Of a DNA stretch of 64,000 bases, positions 11,394 to 21,996 are shown one piece after another. Numbering within the stretch: the stretch's first letter is position 1; every line of letters begins with the position of its first letter. The stretch covers positions 7,294,673-7,358,672 of the forward strand of contig OY811973.1 of assembly GCA_963681505.1 (NCBI GenBank), given 5' to 3'. The notes beneath the pieces were generated by a model. That model searched no databases and was not told where the DNA came from. It saw nothing but the letters and a program-made list of their open reading frames with translations. Position numbers and translations under genes: made by a program. The stretch comes from Eunapius fragilis (taxonomy: Eukaryota; Porifera; Demospongiae; Spongillida; Spongillidae).

Positions 11394-11800
11394 CCTAAGC
11401 AACCCAGTGCTGTTGGATTACTGGTTCTGGTAAGGAATCTATCGCTGGAAGATTTACCAGTTACATATATGTTTATCTAGACCTTTGCCTAAGGGAAGTA
11501 GTGCATTTTTGAACACTAAAGTACCTCCCTATTTTGAGACACGCCATGCATGCATCCATGTACTAACTCTGGTTAGCCGAAAAATTTATTTTTAACATTC
11601 ATAATAGCTAAGCATCCTGTAATACTTAAGAGTGCTATCGAATGTAAATTCCAACTAAAAAGAAGGGTTGCTTTTCAGCCCAGAAGTGGCTTTAACTTCA
11701 CTACACAAACATGTACTGGAGGCTATAAGACACATACATCTAGTGAGAGATGCAGGATTATTTAGTGGAATTTAGGCATGTATGGTTTTGTGTGTGTGTA

Positions 11801-11846
<46 letters not shown>
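10548..11846. repeat. CA/TG microsatellite cluster
   Basis: Runs of (CA)n or (TG)n occur at about 10548-10580, 10770-10810, 11053-11085, 11310-11392 and 11790-11846. The longest pure tracts are at 11360-11390 and 11812-11844. They are intronic and non-coding. Confidence 0.95.
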
Positions 11847-11847
<1 letters not shown>

Positions 11848-12439
11848 ACATGTAGCTACAAGCTAAGGGGGTATGACATGGAGGTGAAGTTAACGCAGAA
11901 ATATAGTTAGTGGTTAGAACAACTGTGTGTGCAGAGCGTAAATCCCAACAATGCAGCAAAAAGAAAGGTTGCGTTTCAGCCCACTACCCACTATGGCTGA
12001 TATAGCGTTGTGGGCCAATCAATGGCCTTGCAAGGGTGTATACCGAAAGAGTTTCACCGAACCGACAGGCACAAAATTATTATACATGATGTTGCTTGTG
12101 CACGTAACTGCTAGTACGTACCGTGTTGAGTACGTAAGGAGATGGCAGCTCAGTTCCATTTAGATTGCTTACAATTGCTACTGTTCGCCGGATATAGTAG
12201 TTGGTCGACAAATAACGCGACATGAAGCAAGAAGTCACATTTATTTTATGGTTTACTATATGGGCGTCAAAAGGTATGGCACAAGAAGTTCTTGCATATT
12301 CAATGAGAGACATGATTTGTGTCTTGGAGTATTAACCGGAACCAGGTCGCAATAGGTGAATGATGCGAAATGATTGAGAAATGTGCAATTACTTTTCACA
12401 GCTGTATCTCCATAACGGATAATGTAAAAATTAACGGAC

Positions 12440-12665
12440 AGGTCAAATCAATAGGTACAGGATCCCGCTAGCAGAAAGATATGCTGGGTTTGAATCCCTA
12501 GGGGTATCGAACATTGCAACACTGGCTCGAACCAAATGCAAGACGCCAACATCTTTTTTACCATACAAAATGGTGTAGAATGATGTGTGGACAATAGGCA
12601 GTCAGTAATGTTTACGGTTCGGGAGATGTAGCGATTTTAAAGTGGACCAATTTTATAACTTTATA
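12440..12665 (+). repeat. Dispersed SINE-like repeat, plus copy
   Basis: This is the inverted partner of 9355-9530. It includes GGGTTTGAATCCC near 12487, AACATTGCAACACTGGCTCG, and ends with GGAGATGTAGCGATTTTAAA. See the minus copy for the comparison. Confidence 0.55.
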
Positions 12666-13084
12666 CATGTATATGGGATGGTGTCCAGCAAAATCACCCT
12701 TGTGGATAGTTTTTGGAAGTTTTCAAAGATTTTCATTTTCCATGGACTCCAAAGAGCTTCTATCAAATGGTCCTTATGCATCCTACATGTAAATTGGACT
12801 CAGTATCCATCATAACGTTATTAGGCACTGAATTTATAATTAGCCATACATTTCAATGCGAGCGTTACTTTTTTTTGCTTGTCCTGGATAGTTTGATAAA
12901 AAGCATCATAAAGGTGATGATTTTGCTGGACACTGTTCCGTATATTAATAGCCGTACAATATAACATAAAAATATGTACAAAGGATATTTTTTGTGAACT
13001 GTCCCATTCTGCCATCCTGAGGTTATGCACATTTTGCTGCATTTGTATGGAACATTAATAGCTGATTAATATTTCTTTCTCCAG

Positions 13085-14749
13085 ACATGTACTGGTGCAC
13101 AAGTTCAGAGCACCAAAATCTGCACTGTTGCTGAATTGAAATTGCTTACCACTCAAAAAAGAGTATCTGTTGCTGAAGAGCGAGCAATGACCGCTGAAAG
13201 AAGAGCCATTATTGCAGAAGAGAGAGCTGCCACTGCTGAGGAAATTGCATCTGTCCTTGAGAAGACAGCTGCTAGTGCTGAAGAGAGAGCCATTGGAGCA
13301 GAAAGGAGAGCTACTAGTAGTGAAGAAAGTAAAAGAGTTGCAGAAAGCAGAGCCACCATGCATGAAGAGAGAGCCATTTCAGCTGAGGCAAGAGCTGCAT
13401 CAGCTGAACAGAGAGCCACTGAAACTCTACAGAGAACCATTGCAGCTGAGGGCAAAGCAACATCAGCTGAACAGAGAGCCATGATAGCTGAAAAGGAGTG
13501 TGCTATCACAAAAGAACGATTGTCTGATGCTTTTAAACAAGTCACTGTGGCTGAAGAGAATGCCACAACAGCACAGAGGAGGGCCAGTATTGCAGAGGAC
13601 AGAGCTACTGTTTCCAATAAGAAAGCCATCACAGATGAGAAGCGAGCAAACGTAGCAGAAGAACGAGCTACTGCAGCAGAGAAGAGGGCCTCTGTAGCCG
13701 AGGAGAGGGCCAAAGTAGCAGAAATGGAGGTTACTGCTGCTGTCATGAAGGCAACAGCTGCTGATACCAGAGCAAAAGGTTTGGAAGAGAGAACCAATCA
13801 AGCTGAAGGTGCAGTGAAAACGTTGCAAGAAAGTGCACGCATATCTGATATCAGAATGGCAGAGCTTGTGCAATCAAATAGACCTCTGGAGGACAGGACC
13901 ACAAGAGCAGAGCAGCAGATCCAGGACCTGACCATGCAGTGCAGACAGCTACAAGAGCAGCTTGACAAAGCCACTACACCATCGTGGCTTGTAAAGAAAG
14001 ATGATATTGTTCTGATGGATAAAGAGCTAGGCAGAGGCGGATGGGGTGTAGTGAAGGTAGCAAGGTACTGTGGACTTGAAGTGGCTGCTAAGCTCCTTCA
14101 TGGTGCAATCCTATCTTCTCACAATGAGCAGCTGTTCAAGAGAGAAATGAATATATCGGCACTGGTACGTCATCCAAACATACTACTATTGATTGGAGCC
14201 ACTTTGGATCAGCCATGTGTCATCCTCACAGAGCTGATGCACACCTCTTTAAGGGCAGTCCTAGAGTATAAGGTGCTGAAAAAGGTAACCCTCTCCCATC
14301 AGCAAGTATCCACTATAGCCATTGATGTGGGTAGGGCCCTGAATTATCTGCATTTAATGAAACCAGATGCCATCATCCACAGAGATGTAAGCAGCAGCAA
14401 TGTGCTCCTTGATCCACTGGGAGGAGATATGTGGAAGGCCAAGTTGTCAGACTTTGGATCATCCAACTTTGCACGTCAGGTGACTACTGTGGGCCCTGGA
14501 AATTACAGCTATGCAGCTCCTGAGAGCTCTGATCCTTTCCTGCAATCTCCCAAAATGGATGTGTTTAGCTATGGCATTCTTCTGTTGGAAATGGCAAGTG
14601 GTCAGTTTCCAGAAGTGCAAAAGAGGCTAGATGTAATGAAAAGGCTCCAGTGGTCAGCAACGAAAACATTGATTGAGCAGTGTACAGCAAGGAGTCCAGG
14701 TGATCGTCCTAACATTGCTGATGTACTTATGAAACTTCCTATAGCTTAG
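13085..14749 (+). CDS. Coiled-coil plus TKL-type protein kinase exon, C-terminus of the ankyrin-kinase gene
   Basis: The last exon starts at the TTTCTCCAG acceptor in phase with the exon at 9121 and codes 554 residues to TAG at 14747-14749. Residues ~20-295 are a charged coiled coil of seven-residue units based on AEERA/AERRA. Residues ~300-554 form a kinase domain: glycine loop GRGGWGVV, VAAK lysine, catalytic loop HRDVSSSNVLL, metal-binding DFGSSN and APES, ending RSPGDRPNIADVL. All catalytic residues are present, so activity on Ser/Thr (or Tyr) is expected in the cytoplasm. The kinase resembles the tyrosine-kinase-like group; ankyrin plus coiled coil plus TKL kinase is an architecture known from sponges. 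The strong minus-strand ORFs here are shadows of the repeated AEERA codons. The protein's N-terminus is outside the window or unrecognised; at least 640 residues are accounted for. Confidence 0.9.
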   Translation, partial: TCTGAQVQSTKICTVAELKLLTTQKRVSVAEERAMTAERRAIIAEERAATAEEIASVLEKTAASAEERAIGAERRATSSEESKRVAESRATMHEERAISAEARAASAEQRATETLQRTIAAEGKATSAEQRAMIAEKECAITKERLSDAFKQVTVAEENATTAQRRASIAEDRATVSNKKAITDEKRANVAEERATAAEKRASVAEERAKVAEMEVTAAVMKATAADTRAKGLEERTNQAEGAVKTLQESARISDIRMAELVQSNRPLEDRTTRAEQQIQDLTMQCRQLQEQLDKATTPSWLVKKDDIVLMDKELGRGGWGVVKVARYCGLEVAAKLLHGAILSSHNEQLFKREMNISALVRHPNILLLIGATLDQPCVILTELMHTSLRAVLEYKVLKKVTLSHQQVSTIAIDVGRALNYLHLMKPDAIIHRDVSSSNVLLDPLGGDMWKAKLSDFGSSNFARQVTTVGPGNYSYAAPESSDPFLQSPKMDVFSYGILLLEMASGQFPEVQKRLDVMKRLQWSATKTLIEQCTARSPGDRPNIADVLMKLPIA

Positions 14750-17059
14750 TAGCATTGTTTTCTACGTTGTGACGGTAATGAAACAGAGTGGTATTGTCGT
14801 TTATTTGATATACTACTTGTGTAATATTAATTTTGAAGAGATAAGGATATCAAAATATAAGTCTTATTGCAGGTCATTGTAGCTTTCGTTGCCACAGACT
14901 GCCTGTACCCATTCCTATTTGTACTGCACATAGATATTGAATCAATGCATGCAAGGGTGCTATTCGTTCAAGGATAAATGAAGCCATGTTGGTCTTGATA
15001 TACAACAGCTCAGATCAGCCAGCCAGGTGGCCAGTTGGAAGATGTATACTACCTCATGGCCTAATTCACCATAGGTCTCCTTTAGTGATAGACAATTAAG
15101 CTTACTACCTGACATCATTGCACTGTATGTTCTGGTCTGCTGCTACTCCTGCAGACATATTCATTGCTGGGTCAATTTAGTGATTATTGAATTATAATTA
15201 ATCAATACCAAACCCACTTGGGCTGCACCAGTAGGAGATCCCCTCGCTCTATCCATTCTCCTGATTTGGACTGGTGTTGAATAAAGTGCCTTATGTAGGA
15301 AATAGTGATATGAAATTCACTCCCTCCCTCCCTCCCTCCCCACCCCCCCCCCCCCTTCTTTCACCTCTAGTCATATATCACCTTGACCTTGATGGACAAG
15401 CAATGAGTAATTCCTTGGTAGGCCACTTTGTAGAAGCCTCCACATGTTTGCACCCACCTCTTAGGAGTTGATCTCTGTGTATTTATGTTGATAATTCAAA
15501 GTCATGGTTTGTTATGGAGATGCTACGGATGTTGAGTTGGGGGCTTGTAGCACCCTGCCAAAAAAAATCCACAGAGTGTATTTAAGAGGCATGAGAGGGA
15601 TATTGTGAAGATTGCAGGGAGAAGGTAGCGCTGTGTGAACGAAGTTGGGTGAGAGATGTTTCATGTGAGCACTAAGGAAATTATAACGCTCAACGTGTGT
15701 GGGTGGAGCAACAGGCTATGCGTTCGAGGCGGAGGGCTAATGGAGGGATTAATATAAAAGCTAGCCTAGTAAAGAATATTACAGGAGTGCGAGTATTGGT
15801 AGGGATGGATGCGAGAGGAGAGGGGCAGAGGAGGTTGATGATGGTGCTGGTGGGGAATTAGATGTCATCTATAGGTCCAGAAGGAACACGTTTAGGCTTT
15901 TACATTGTCGCTTACATCATTTAACATGTGATGCGTTACATAGTAATGTCCGCAAATGCTAAATCTATGGTTGCACGCTACATAATTATGCACACCAACT
16001 TCGGTGCAGTGTAGCGTTTACTACATTTTAGATTTAAAAAAACACCGACACAAAGATCAATTCAAACTATCTGCTACATGGTTTGTAATGATTGATGTGG
16101 CATTAGCAAGGTACATTCAATGTAACCAGGTAAGGGGGAGCAGAGGGTTCTCAAACAATTGCCTTGGTTCGAGATTGAACTTGCAATGGCAAGCCATCTT
16201 ATATTCGAATGGTTAGTTCAAGACATGCTATGATGTCTTTAAGGAGGTGCTCACAGAAGCCTGCACTCCCTGCATGTGTTCATTTTCCTATATGACCTTT
16301 ATTTTTAATCTTGATCTCCTTGTTCTAACACAACAATGGCTGACTTCCCTGGTCAGTGGTAGAAGGAAAAAGTGGAGAATTTTTGATGTAATCGCTGTGT
16401 TTTTCAATACATCAGGAGATGGCTTTGAACTGCAGGAATATTGTGAGTAGCGGTCAATAGAGGATGAGCTTTTTACTATGACACTGCTGGTACCTCGACT
16501 ATGCATATATGAACCATCTGTTTTCTGTTTTTCCCCCTCTTCCTCCTCCTCCCTCTCTCCTACTTCCAGTGCACTGGTTGGCTCACTCCGTTTTACAACG
16601 ACACTGCTGGTACCTCGACTATGCCTAGAGGATCCATCCGGCAGTTTTCAGAATCTCACCCTCTTCCTCTTCCTCCCTCTCTCCTACTTCAAGCGTGCTT
16701 GCTGACTCACTCTGTTTTTCAAAGAAGCAAGCTGAGTATGAAGAAACCAGTTGTGGCTCCAAAGAGCATGGTGTTAAGTCATCTATCCCTCCTCCCTGAT
16801 CTAGAGTGCTGGCTGATTTTTCAAACGAGCTAGCTGGATATGAGGAAATGGGCTGTGGCGCTTGCAGACATGGTGAGGTGTCCTCCATCTTTGCTCACTC
16901 TCCAAGTGTGTCTCCCTCAGGACATGGTAGGTCTCGTGTCACACATATGGGATGTGATTCGTGCCAAAACTTCGCACACACCCACTTTTTCGAGCAATAA
17001 TTGCACGTCATACGTCATTGCACGCATACACACAGCACGAAACCTCTCTAAACTATCTA
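14750..17059. other. 3' flank of the kinase gene and intergenic DNA
   Basis: An AATAAA at about 15279 could serve polyadenylation. A (CTCC)n/C-run lies at 15319-15357. No other gene was recognised; short ORFs lack family signatures. A pyrimidine-rich tandem duplication is listed at 16478-16720. Confidence 0.5.
16478..16720. repeat. Tandem duplication, unit about 119 bp
   Basis: GACACTGCTGGTACCTCGAC occurs at 16480 and again 119 bp later, each followed by a CCCTCTTCCTC-rich pyrimidine tract and CTCCTACTTC. Two diverged units. Confidence 0.75.
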
Positions 17060-17190
17060 TGGCTAAATATAGGGCTATGACATTTTCCCTTACTATTACA
17101 GACCCTTGTCTCCTTCCTTTTTACACCACCTTTGCCTTCAAATCCAATATGCCACCAACTTTCTCATAGAGAATGTTTTTATTTACTTGT
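17060..17190. mobile_element. Long-hairpin foldback element, copy C (right half only)
   Basis: It starts in the loop motif GGCTAAATATAGG and runs through GACATTTTCCCTTA, CCTTTTTACACCACC and the mini-hairpin TTCTC-ATA-GAGAA to ATTTACTTGT. The left arm is absent, so this copy is a truncated half. It is the same subfamily as copy B. Confidence 0.85.
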
Positions 17191-17364
17191 TTCATTGATT
17201 TTTATTCATACCCGATTATGAGCCGTATAGCATGTTAAGTAATCCATCTTGATATGAGAGGGAGGTTGTAAAGGTACGACATACCTTTGAGTGACCTTAA
17301 CTCTTTTCGCCGAGCGAGATGCACGTTCAGGACTATGGCAGTATCGCTGTCTTTTCGCAGCCTG

Positions 17365-17530
17365 TTCCTTTTCAGGATCTGCTAGATACCTTGCACGTCG
17401 AGAGGTCCGTTCCTTTTCAGGATCTGCTCGATACCTTGCGCGTCGAGAGGTCCGTTTCTTTTCAGGCTCTGCTCGATAGTTTTCACGTTGAGAGGCCAGT
17501 TTCGTTTCAGGCTCTGCTTTGTAGTTCCGC
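17365..17530. repeat. 48-bp minisatellite, about 3.5 units
   Basis: The unit contains TTTTCAGGATCTGCTCGATA and CACGTCGAGAGGTCCG. Because 48 is divisible by three, the open frame (FQDLLDTLRVERSV repeats) persists. No start context or neighbouring exon supports a real protein. Confidence 0.85.
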
Positions 17531-17575
17531 TCGGGCTGAATCTAATACGTCGTCTCGAGTTTTGAGATACTGCCA

Positions 17576-17720
17576 CTCAGTGGCGTAGTGAAGAGGGGGC
17601 GGGGGGGAGGGGGGGGGGGGGGGGGGGGGACATATGTCCCCGGGCGCAGGGGTTTAGGGGCGCCAAAATAGACAATTTGCACAGATAATTATCGCGCTAA
17701 CGCGAACGGGCCCCCGGGCA
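17576..17720. mobile_element. Transposon end with CAGTGGCGTAG motif and long G run
   Basis: CAGTGGCGTAGTGAAGAGGG followed by a run of about 30 G, then CCCCGGGCGCAGGGG, resembles the GTGGCGTAG-type termini common to hAT and EnSpm elements of marine animals. The other end is not evident, so this is probably a fragment. Confidence 0.45.
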
Positions 17721-17875
17721 CATCTTGAATCAAACATCTGGACTCGATCTGCACGCAAACTTTTACATTTATTTCTTATCACCGACATTGAAGATACGGT
17801 ATCCAATCATCACCTCCATAATCTGTTGAATAAACCCACGACACATTGCAGTTCCAACGTGCAACTTTAGGTTAT

Positions 17876-17933
17876 CGCTCGCTGCCATTGTGAGCCTGTT
17901 ATGTTATGCACAGGCTCACAATGGCAGCGAGCG
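17876..17933. repeat. Perfect 24-bp inverted repeat with 10-nt loop
   Basis: The arms 17876-17899 (CGCTCGCTGCCATTGTGAGC onward) and 17910-17933 are exact complements around TATGTTATGC. GTTA occurs just outside both arms. It is too short for the foldback families in this window and could be a tiny insertion or a recent inverted duplication. Confidence 0.9.
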
Positions 17934-18084
17934 GTTAGCCATTATCGTACAGACAGGTACACATAGCGCCAGTCATAAGCCCAAGGGTAGTTTTGCGGGG
18001 GCGGATACTTCCCCGAACTAAATTTTAATGTACGTGCGACGGCATACGGTTGCTTGCGGGGGATTGATTGAGGGTTGATGAATG

Positions 18085-19194
18085 CAGGGTTGCCAACCCT
18101 CCCGGCTAAACCTTGAGTCTCCAGATTTTCAATTATATCTCCAGGTCTCAAGGGAAGCGGTCCGACTCTCAAGGTTTTCCCCCACTAATGCATGGGCGAT
18201 GCGCTAGGCCTATATCTTATTCTAGCGCTTTATAATAACTCTTTGCCGTAATCATATGCGGTATAATGGTACCAATTATAAGCAGTTTGCTGTAATTCCT
18301 CGTAACTTAACTATTGTCGATATAATTATTAATCTTTTGTTCTCGATTAGTACAAAAATATGGCAGAAAAACGCTCTACGTCTCCATCCGATTCAGAAAC
18401 AAGCGATTGTGACTGTGAACGAGGAATCCAACCGGGTCCATCGAAAACACGCAAGATAAAGTACAAGACTAAATTTTCAAAAAAATGGACATAGACCTGA
18501 CCCTTCATTGTTGGGGTACCTTAGGATATCTACGCCTTTTCGTGTACAGTGTGCTCTAGGAAAGTATCATGTCAATACCAGGGAGTACGTGATGTGAAAG
18601 ATGACATAAGCTGTAAAAATCATCAAATACTGGCTAAGGAATCACTGTTACAGCCTAAGCTTTCGTTTCCTTCTGTCGATCCACCTACGCAGAAGGTATA
18701 TATATAATAACTAAATACTTACTATAATGCATTCCTCCTAAGGTTATTCGAGCAGAAGGGAAGATGACAAACTTTTTAGTTCAGCATAACCAACCGTTAT
18801 CCATTGCTGATGATCTGGGACCGTTGTTTCGTAATATTTTCACAGACAGCCAAATTGCTAAAGCGTATGCAAGTGGCAGGACAAAAACCACCTGCTTAAT
18901 GCAATTGCTCCACACTTTACAAGTAAGCATTGTTGTACCGATTGTAATAATGCAATCCATTTACTTTTTCTATAGCTTTACTTGTGGAAGCAAATGCAAA
19001 ATGTTATGTGTTTTGTTTTTTCTTGTGCATTTTTAATTATTAGAAGTTCATTACTTGGCAATGGTATAAGTTATTTTCACTAGAGGATTGCATACAGTGC
19101 ATTAATATAGGACTTACATCGTCAGTCCCTCAATTTATGGATTGACCCGTATATAAAACTCCAGGTTTTTTATTTTGGCAGGTTGGCAACCCTG
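18085..19194 (+). mobile_element. hAT-like element nested in repeat R
   Basis: The ends are CAGGGTTGCCAACC (18085-18098) and its complement GGTTGGCAACCCTG (19181-19194). TGAATG flanks it on both sides (18079-18084, 19195-19200). The uninterrupted sequence is visible in another R copy near 26978 (GATGAATGTCATT), which supports these boundaries. A 6-bp duplication is short for hAT (usually 8). It carries the 5' part of a transposase-like gene only, so it is internally deleted. Confidence 0.78.
18360..18922 (+). pseudogene. N-terminal zinc-finger part of a hAT-like transposase
   Basis: Exon 1 (18360-18695) starts MAEKRSTSPSDSETSDCDC, then reads FIVGVP.DIYAFSCTVCSRK and DDISCKNHQILAKESL, a CX2C...H finger typical of BED-type fingers on hAT-like proteins. 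Exon 2 (18743-18922) reads FLVQHNQPLSIADDLGPLF and IFTDSQIAKAYASGRTKTTC, in phase after GTATAT...AG. Three stops (two near 18490-18500, one near 18518) break exon 1. The catalytic domain is missing. Similar finger-plus-FLVQHNLP proteins are common in sponges and cnidarians. Confidence 0.68.
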
Positions 19195-19639
19195 TGAATG
19201 TCATTAATAAAACTTCAGTAGCCTCTGGAGCGACAACGGAGAAACGGATCGCTTATTTCTTTATCGCGATGGAATGAGAGCACAACGACCTACAGTTCTA
19301 CGTTGGTTCCGTGTCATAAAACGGTGTGGTTATAGAGAAACAAACAATTTCCTGTTTCTCGTGCCCAGTCCTAAAATAATTCTTGGTCGTCGTCTTCATA
19401 GGAAGGTATAACTCGAGCTACGAACGGTTTTGGAGGACGGGAATAGTACCAATCGCTTCGAAATTTACCGGGACGTTATCCTTACATCTCATATAGACAC
19501 ATATATATCAAGTTCTGTTTAATAATGATAAATAATACATACCTATAGTAGGGTGCATTTAATTACCTTACTGCTGTATATTCGTGTATCTATACATTAT
19601 AAATACATTTTTATTAATATTTTTTTATTTATTTATTTT

Positions 19640-20860
19640 TAATTATTATTATGATGGCAAGCATATAAATACATGACACAGACACATGATATGCACAAAA
19701 CAAGTTGCTAGCCTACTAGCCTACTGAAGCTCAGGAGGAGGTATGGACCTGGACAGGATCGCGGTGGCATTGGCCCTGACAAGATTCATGTTCAACCTCC
19801 CATACAGCTCATGGATGACCACTGACTTCGACTTTCCCAATGATGTAGCCAAACGGGACCCAAGTTTAGAAAAGAAATCCCTAGCCGTCAAACCCCACGC
19901 CCCATAGGACTCCGCAACAACCGGGACACATACCCAACCCAAATCAGCACACTTGCCCGTGTTGGCTTTAAGCTTTCTCTCCTTGGTAGCCTTAGCTGCT
20001 GCACCAGCCGTCACTCCCGCTTCCAGAAGGGTGCGGAGAAGTGACGGATAGGTCCAGAGCCGCAGGCTTGCCCATGCACCAGTGAGGGATGAGGATGTCT
20101 GCTGGACGTGTGTTGCTGTGGTCGGGAGTAAGGTTATGGCCTACTTCTAAATGGACACTAAGATGGGCACGGTGACAGGACTCGGCCACAATGTCCCGAA
20201 GCCTGTTATGGCGATAGACAATATCCCCACCACGCTTGCATGTTGTGGCATGATGGCCAAGAGGATCGAGACTTTTTTCAGGACACAGTGCACATTGGGC
20301 ATCACCAGAAGTGTCTAAACCTAGCCACCACTTGACAGCAACTTGGAATTGTGATGGTTCAAGGTGGAGCCCCTGGCGCTCACATGGTGGCATTGATAAC
20401 CAGGAGGCTGCATGAGGTGACGAGATGGACAGCAAACGAGCCTTGTTTGCAACTGTAGAAGCTTCCACGAGGGAACTGAGAAGTTGGTTATCAAGCTTCT
20501 CTGATAACTTGCCCTGAGAGATAGCAGATGACAGGAAGTCCTCAAACTTAATGCTGTCCTCAGCAGGGACTAACCGATTAAACATGCCCACTGCATCAGA
20601 CAAATGTTGGGAAGAGTCTGGGGCTAATCCTGAGGAAGACAAAGAAGAAATAAAGGCAGTGCTTGCATGATGGGCAAGAGACCTTAAACCCAGGCCACCC
20701 CTGCTCAAGCTAAGTTGGGCCTGTTGCCAGGCAGCATCCGATGCATCAATGCCAGTAGATGATGAGAAACACTGGTGAATATCCTCATCAAACAATTGCA
20801 AAGCCTTAAACGAAAGGGATGGTGGGGTAGCACGAGCAATAATTTTTTTTTTCTCAACAA
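19640..20860 (-). pseudogene. Non-LTR retrotransposon, 3' part with restriction-like endonuclease, copy 1
   Basis: On the minus strand 20801-19992 and, after one frameshift near 20010, 20014-19721 read the C-terminal part of a non-LTR polyprotein. Landmarks are LSRGGLGLRSLAHHAS, VKWWLGLD, a CX2C...HX4C zinc cluster (CALCPEKSLDPLGHHATTC), and RPADIL plus GKPAALDLSVTSP, which fits a PD-(D/E)XK restriction-like nuclease core. Reverse transcriptase is absent, so the copy is 5'-truncated, normal for target-primed insertion. An AT-rich tail with TTATT units lies at 19600-19670. Three further copies are at 20870, 34900 and 38640. Confidence 0.8.
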
Positions 20861-20869
20861 ATTCTTATT

Positions 20870-21540
20870 ATTGAATACAAGATACAAGAGATACACAAAT
20901 GGGAATATAAATGCACGTACAGGATTATTATTTTTTTTTTTTTTCATGTAACATTGGCATTATTATTATTATTGTGATACAAGATACAATTATAGGACAT
21001 ACAAAACACACGAAAACATGACCAAAACTAAATAACACTTCAGAAATAATCTTGAGGGCAATATCTGGACATTATAGCACCTCACATTAGCCCTTAATAG
21101 GTTCAGATTGAGCCGGCCATACAGCTCTGATATAGAACGGCAGATTTGGGCCTTGATGATGTTATGGCTAGGCGAGAGGCTAGACTCGAAAATGACTCCA
21201 TAGCCTCTTTCCCCCATGCGCCATACGACTCAACCACAAGAGGGATACATAACCAACCTAACTCGCTGCAGCCTGCACTTCACATCGTTGGCCTCATGCT
21301 TTCTGAGCTCAGTGGCTTGCAGCTGCTCCAGCAGTTACTCCCGCTTCAGACATAATGTTTGAGTTCAGCGGAGAGGTAACTGATATGTCACAGGCTGCCG
21401 TTTTCCCCAGAGCCCAGTTGGAAATGAGGACATCTGCTGGACGAGAGTGGCTGTGATCTGGTGTAAGGTTGCAGCCAGCTTCTACTTGTACACTAAAGTG
21501 GGCTCGCCTACATGTTTCTGCCAATAATTTTAGGCACTCT
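20870..21540 (-). pseudogene. Non-LTR retrotransposon fragment, copy 2
   Basis: This copy lies directly upstream of copy 1 on the same strand. It reads AETCRRAHFSVQVEAG, then SRPADVLISNWALGKTAA with CDISVTSPL, and after frameshifts SISELYGRLNLNLLRAN near the end. The 3' side (20870-21000) holds two ATTATTATT tracts. It is shorter and more decayed than copy 1. Confidence 0.78.
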
Positions 21541-21619
21541 AACCTGCACTAAATTTATTGATGTTCCTTCAGTTTAGTTGTTAGTGAAGTTGTTTTAATA
21601 TTCTAAAACCCAAGGAATA

Positions 21620-21870
21620 AGATCATGCATGATCATGCAATGAATCTTTGCAAGAATCATGCATGAATCTTGCATTTTATCATGCATGGAACACGCATTA
21701 AATTCGTACCTTTCATGCATGAATCTTGCAAGGATTCATGCATGATCTTGCATGCATTATGCATGATGTGTGCATGATCATGCATGTTCCATGAATGTAT
21801 TATGCATGTTATATGGATGATCACGCATGTTGTTTGCATGCGTGTATCCCATGCACATGCATGTTCTGTG
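21620..21870. repeat. Left subterminal CATGCATG array
   Basis: There are roughly a dozen occurrences of ATGCATG or close variants in 250 bp, many in the 10-bp palindrome TCATGCATGA. In Spm-type elements such subterminal arrays bind the accessory protein TnpA; here that role is an inference. Confidence 0.8.
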
Positions 21871-21996
21871 CCCCACGTCTGGCTGATCAATTAATGCAGT
21901 TTTAATTTCGTAGTAGGAATACTAAATGCATAACAAGGAAAGTACTCAAGACAGATACTTAATTGCCGCAGTACAGCACATGTAATATGTTCCTCA

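Larger units (their letters stand above)
18060..19510 (+). repeat. Dispersed repeat R, copy 1, split by the hAT-like element
   Basis: The left piece GGATTGATTGAGGGTTGATG and the right piece from 19195 (GTCATTAATAAAACTTCAG, CGACAACGGAGAAACGGATC, GGAAGGTATAACTCGAGCTA) to GTTATCCTTACATC match R copies at 26945-27320 and 49290-50455. R has no complete ORF. Its terminal GAACCTGC/GCAGGTTC hairpin is missing from this copy. Confidence 0.8.

Noticed and set aside
12480..12500. Possible tRNA gene from GGGTTTGAATCCC
   Set aside because: No matching acceptor stem, D arm or A box at the right distance; it is part of a dispersed repeat.
13153..13797. Long minus-strand ORF of 214 codons
   Set aside because: It is the mirror of repeated AEERA codons in the coiled-coil exon and has no family signature of its own.
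17291..17588. Protein with FQDLLDTLRVERSV repeats
   Set aside because: Minisatellite of 48 bp; neighbouring sequence is not coding.
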